Source: Hypsibius dujardini (taxonomy: Eukaryota; Tardigrada; Eutardigrada; Parachela; Hypsibiidae). From it: a stretch of 21,408 nucleotides of DNA. Numbering within the stretch: position 1 is the first letter of the stretch; every line of letters starts with the position of its first letter. Below are positions 18,877 to 21,408 of the stretch, piece after piece. A program made the position numbers and the translations under genes. The notes beneath the pieces are model-generated. The model saw only the letters and a list, made by a program, of their open reading frames with translations. It did not search any database and was not told the DNA's origin. Location of the stretch: contig LRSR01006693.1 of NCBI GenBank assembly GCA_001579985.1, positions 1 through 21,408 of the forward strand, written 5' to 3'.

Positions 18877-21168
18877 GGAGGTACAAGTGTTCTTTCTAGT
18901 TTAAATTAATTACACAATAAATAAGCCCCCTGCACCCGCCAGACTCATGTGAGTACTAATTCAAAGTATTTCATATTTTAAATGTCTTAGATCTCTGGAA
19001 GCGGAACGCTACATGTCACCGGAGACCAAGCGTACCGTCAAAAACGGAGGCATGACGTGGGACGCATATCATCGATACCAAACAGTAATCTCGCCTATGT
19101 TACCATTACTTAACTACTGATTTGTGCCTGCTAACGTACCTTGAGCATTGTCTTCCAGATTGAACGGTACCTCCAACATCTGGCAAACACATATCCCGAA
19201 TTGGTTCAGTTGACCACACTTGGAAAGTCCTATGAAGGCCGGTACTTGTACCTGTTGAAACTCGGCAAGGCGAGAGCGGATGGAAAGACCAAGCCCGCCG
19301 TCTGGATGGACGCCCGTAAGTTTCTATACTATCCATCTTTTCAGTTCCCTTAAATAAACGATTCGCTCGATATGAAACATTTAAAGACAATAAATTTTTC
19401 CCAAATCTCTTAGAAATCCACGCTCGCGAATGGATTGCGGCTGCAACTGTCACTCACATGTAAGTTTCCTACGTTACCTGTCTGTTTTTACGAATGTGAT
19501 GGGTCTCTTTAAAAATGTCCTCCCACATTCCAGGGTCAATAAAATGGTCACCGAGTACGGAACGAATTCAACATCCACCCGTATGCTGGATCAAATCGAT
19601 TGGTACGTCCTCCCTGTGATCAATGTCGACGGATACGAGTTCACTCACACCGTGGTGAGTGGCGTGGCTGTTTATTCATTCTACAACCTGCGCTGAAACA
19701 CACAACACCGACAACGGTGTACTAATGAACAACATCACAAGATCGCTGGTGGAGAAAAACAAGACGAGTGAATCCCTTTAATGTGGCCATCGGAGCAGAT
19801 CCCAACCGGAATTACGACCACATGTGGATGCGTAAGTTACATCCGAAACGAAAAATCCAAGTGACCTGTTGCACTGAATAGGAGAAGGCGCTATGCTCAC
19901 AGCCCGAGTAACCTTTTAGGTTTTTGCAACCAAGTTAATGCACACAACCTTCGTCCGCCCAAAGTGGAGGCAGCCTCCTACCACAAACTGGACCTTTTAA
20001 ACTACTCAAAAAAACTGCTCAAAGTGAGCAGTAACTAATTTTTAATATACCACTACTATTATATAAATTGTGATACTCGTAAGCAGAAGGATCAAGGGGG
20101 AATTTGCAGGGTAGATAACGACGTTAGCCTCGAGTCGTCTGCAAGGGTGATGATCCACAAGTCCAATTATTTTGTCCAATTTTTTTGTTAAGTCATCCTA
20201 ATTGGGGCCTTGAAATTGACTTTGGCGTTTTTGGAATTCGTCAGTGCCAAAGGTTGCCTCCAACTATTGGCAAAAAAGGTTGTGCGCATACCTTGGGTAA
20301 ATAAAATAATTACCCGGGTTGTGAGCATAGCATAAGGTTGTGCGGGGCTGTGAGCATAGCCCTCTCCAGTTGAATATTGGCAAACATTTATGAACCTCTT
20401 CCACAGATCAAGGTGCCACGCAGCAGGCTAACACTGACGTTTACGCGGGAGCTTATCCCTTCTCTGAGATCGAAAATGTCTACCTCACAGTATGGGCGAA
20501 AAATGACCACCAAATTTGTTTGAGTCAGCATAAAAACTCAATTTTAGGACGCTGTTCTGGAACGGAAGGCACAAATCAAGACACTCTTGACCTTTCACTC
20601 TGCTGCCGAGGTCTGGCTCCTTCCTTGGGGCTATGACTCCTCCGTTCCCGATGACTTTGAAGAACTGGTAAGTCTAATGAAAAATGGAGCACACAGAAAA
20701 TTTACCGAAATCAGGAACGTATTCTTGTTCTCCTCTTGGTAGAGGCAAATGGGACTGAAAGCCACTCAGGCTCTGGAGAAGCTCTACGGAATTCGTTACG
20801 GGGTCGGTAGCTCCACTCAACTTTTAGGTATGTACTAAAGCTATTCCGAGTCGTTTTTTCGTTTGATTTTTGAGTTTTTGGACGGAATTTTTTTCAGGCG
20901 CTGCCGCGGGGGCCACGGACGATTGGGGAAAGGCGAAGGGCATGATCAAGTATACTTTGACGATTATACGTTTTTATCTGTCGCTGGTCTCGTAAAATAG
21001 TTTTCTGAATTACCATGCAGGTATGCGGTGACTGTGGAGCTTCGAGACCAGGGATATTTGTTTAACCTACCACCGGAGCAGATTATCCCATCCGGGTTGG
21101 AGACCTTCGAAGCCATCAACGTGGTCGCTGAAGTGGTTTATAAAGAATACGGAGCAACGCCTGATTAA
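18165..21168 (+). CDS. CP3: secreted M14A metallocarboxypeptidase, 13 exons, one doubtful splice junction
   Basis: Exons: 18165-18256, 18340-18436, 18533-18681, 18991-19084, 19159-19315, 19414-19459, 19534-19658, 19742-19831, 20407-20489, 20548-20667, 20743-20827, 20898-20949, 21021-21168; about 445 aa. A signal peptide (MKLFVIVLAAVAVVVTNS) precedes a propeptide (YKIHRLSLDS). Zn ligands are H199, E202 and H328; arginines in NRWWRKTR (255, 258); GADPNRNY; catalytic E403. D387 is at the specificity position, G380 at the Tyr248 position. The exon 7-8 junction is a problem: the consensus donor at 19655 (GTGAGT), which matches CP1 and CP2, leaves the next exon out of frame because the only acceptor AG lies 1 nt inside the homologous exon start. 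A weaker donor at 19659 (A|GTGGCG) restores frame with one extra residue. Exon 1 also uses a weak donor (GTTCGT). Closest to CP2 in sequence. Confidence 0.88.
18711..18878. repeat. ACAG/GACA tetranucleotide microsatellite in CP3 intron 3
   Basis: Imperfect at the left, then an uninterrupted run of about twelve GACA units at 18829-18877. It begins only about 30 nt after the exon 3 donor and fills most of the 309-nt intron. The Cys/Leu/Ser/Val open frame on the other strand is the translated repeat. Confidence 0.95.
19832..20406 (+). mobile_element. CP3 intron 8 with a 490-bp inverted-repeat element (19881-20370)
   Basis: The left end reads GGAGAAGGCGCTATGCTCAC then AGCCC; the right end on the other strand reads ACTGGAGAGGGCTATGCTCA then CAGCCC. 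The CTATGCTCACA core also recurs near the right end at about 20325-20335. TGAATA flanks the left end (19875-19880) and follows the right end (20371-20376), a candidate 6-bp target duplication. No transposase is encoded. The class of element is not clear. Confidence 0.65.
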
Positions 21169-21408
21169 TGACGGAATAGCCAGCAACGTTATATCTCATA
21201 TTAGCGATTCCCGTTCCTCGTGAAATAATGATGAACTTATGTTTCTGACAAACGAAGAATGTTCCAGAAAAATATAAATGCTATTTACAACTACGTCGAA
21301 ATTGTACAAGTACGAAATACAAGTGCACGCCCATAAAGCTGCGATGTTTACAGATCATTTGTGTTTTTGCTTTAAAACATTGTATTACTATGAATGAGTA
21401 AAACCGTA
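21169..21408. other. CP3 3' flank
   Basis: AT-rich sequence after the CP3 stop codon. No consensus AATAAA was found close by; AATATAAA at about 21271-21278 is a possible weak polyadenylation signal. No other gene is seen. Confidence 0.4.

Overview
The window is eukaryotic genomic DNA from an animal. Its protein families are all interrupted by GT-AG introns, and it has AT-rich introns, microsatellites and several small DNA transposons. The families (secreted M14 carboxypeptidases and natriuretic-peptide-receptor-like proteins) and the compact multi-exon genes suggest an invertebrate. An ecdysozoan such as a tardigrade or small arthropod is a low-confidence guess.

Layout: (1) 447-836 (+) holds the 3' end of a receptor-guanylate-cyclase-like gene (R1), its transmembrane and juxtamembrane exons, whose 5' part lies outside the window or is not recognisable. 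(2) 2297-5946 (+) is carboxypeptidase gene CP1, 13 exons, 448 aa. (3) 10418-6113 (-) is a complete 10-exon receptor gene (R2, 557 aa) with a signal peptide, natriuretic-receptor ligand-binding domain, one membrane helix and a 46-residue tail. It lacks the kinase-homology and cyclase domains and converges on CP1 with 166 bp between stop codons. (4) 10419-13003 has no recognised gene but contains a piggyBac-like MITE and palindromic motifs. (5) 13004-17539 (+) is CP2, 445 aa. (6) 18165-21168 (+) is CP3, about 445 aa. The three carboxypeptidases are tandem paralogues: exons 2 to 11 have the same lengths in all three, apart from one doubtful junction in CP3. CP2 and CP3 are closest to each other; CP1 is the divergent copy.

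The carboxypeptidases look like secreted digestive-type proenzymes with Zn ligands and the catalytic Glu retained. Residue 255 (bovine numbering) is Asp, suggesting preference for C-terminal Lys/Arg. All three have Gly where Tyr248 is expected. R1 and R2 lie in opposite orientation on either side of CP1 and share a nearly identical cytoplasmic start, so the region has been built by local duplication and inversion. Mobile elements include a 532-bp hAT-type MITE with a perfect 8-bp target duplication in an R2 intron, a 487-bp piggyBac-like MITE, a 490-bp inverted-repeat element in a CP3 intron, and a dispersed repeat shared between introns of CP1 and R2. No operon, CRISPR or bacterial feature is present.
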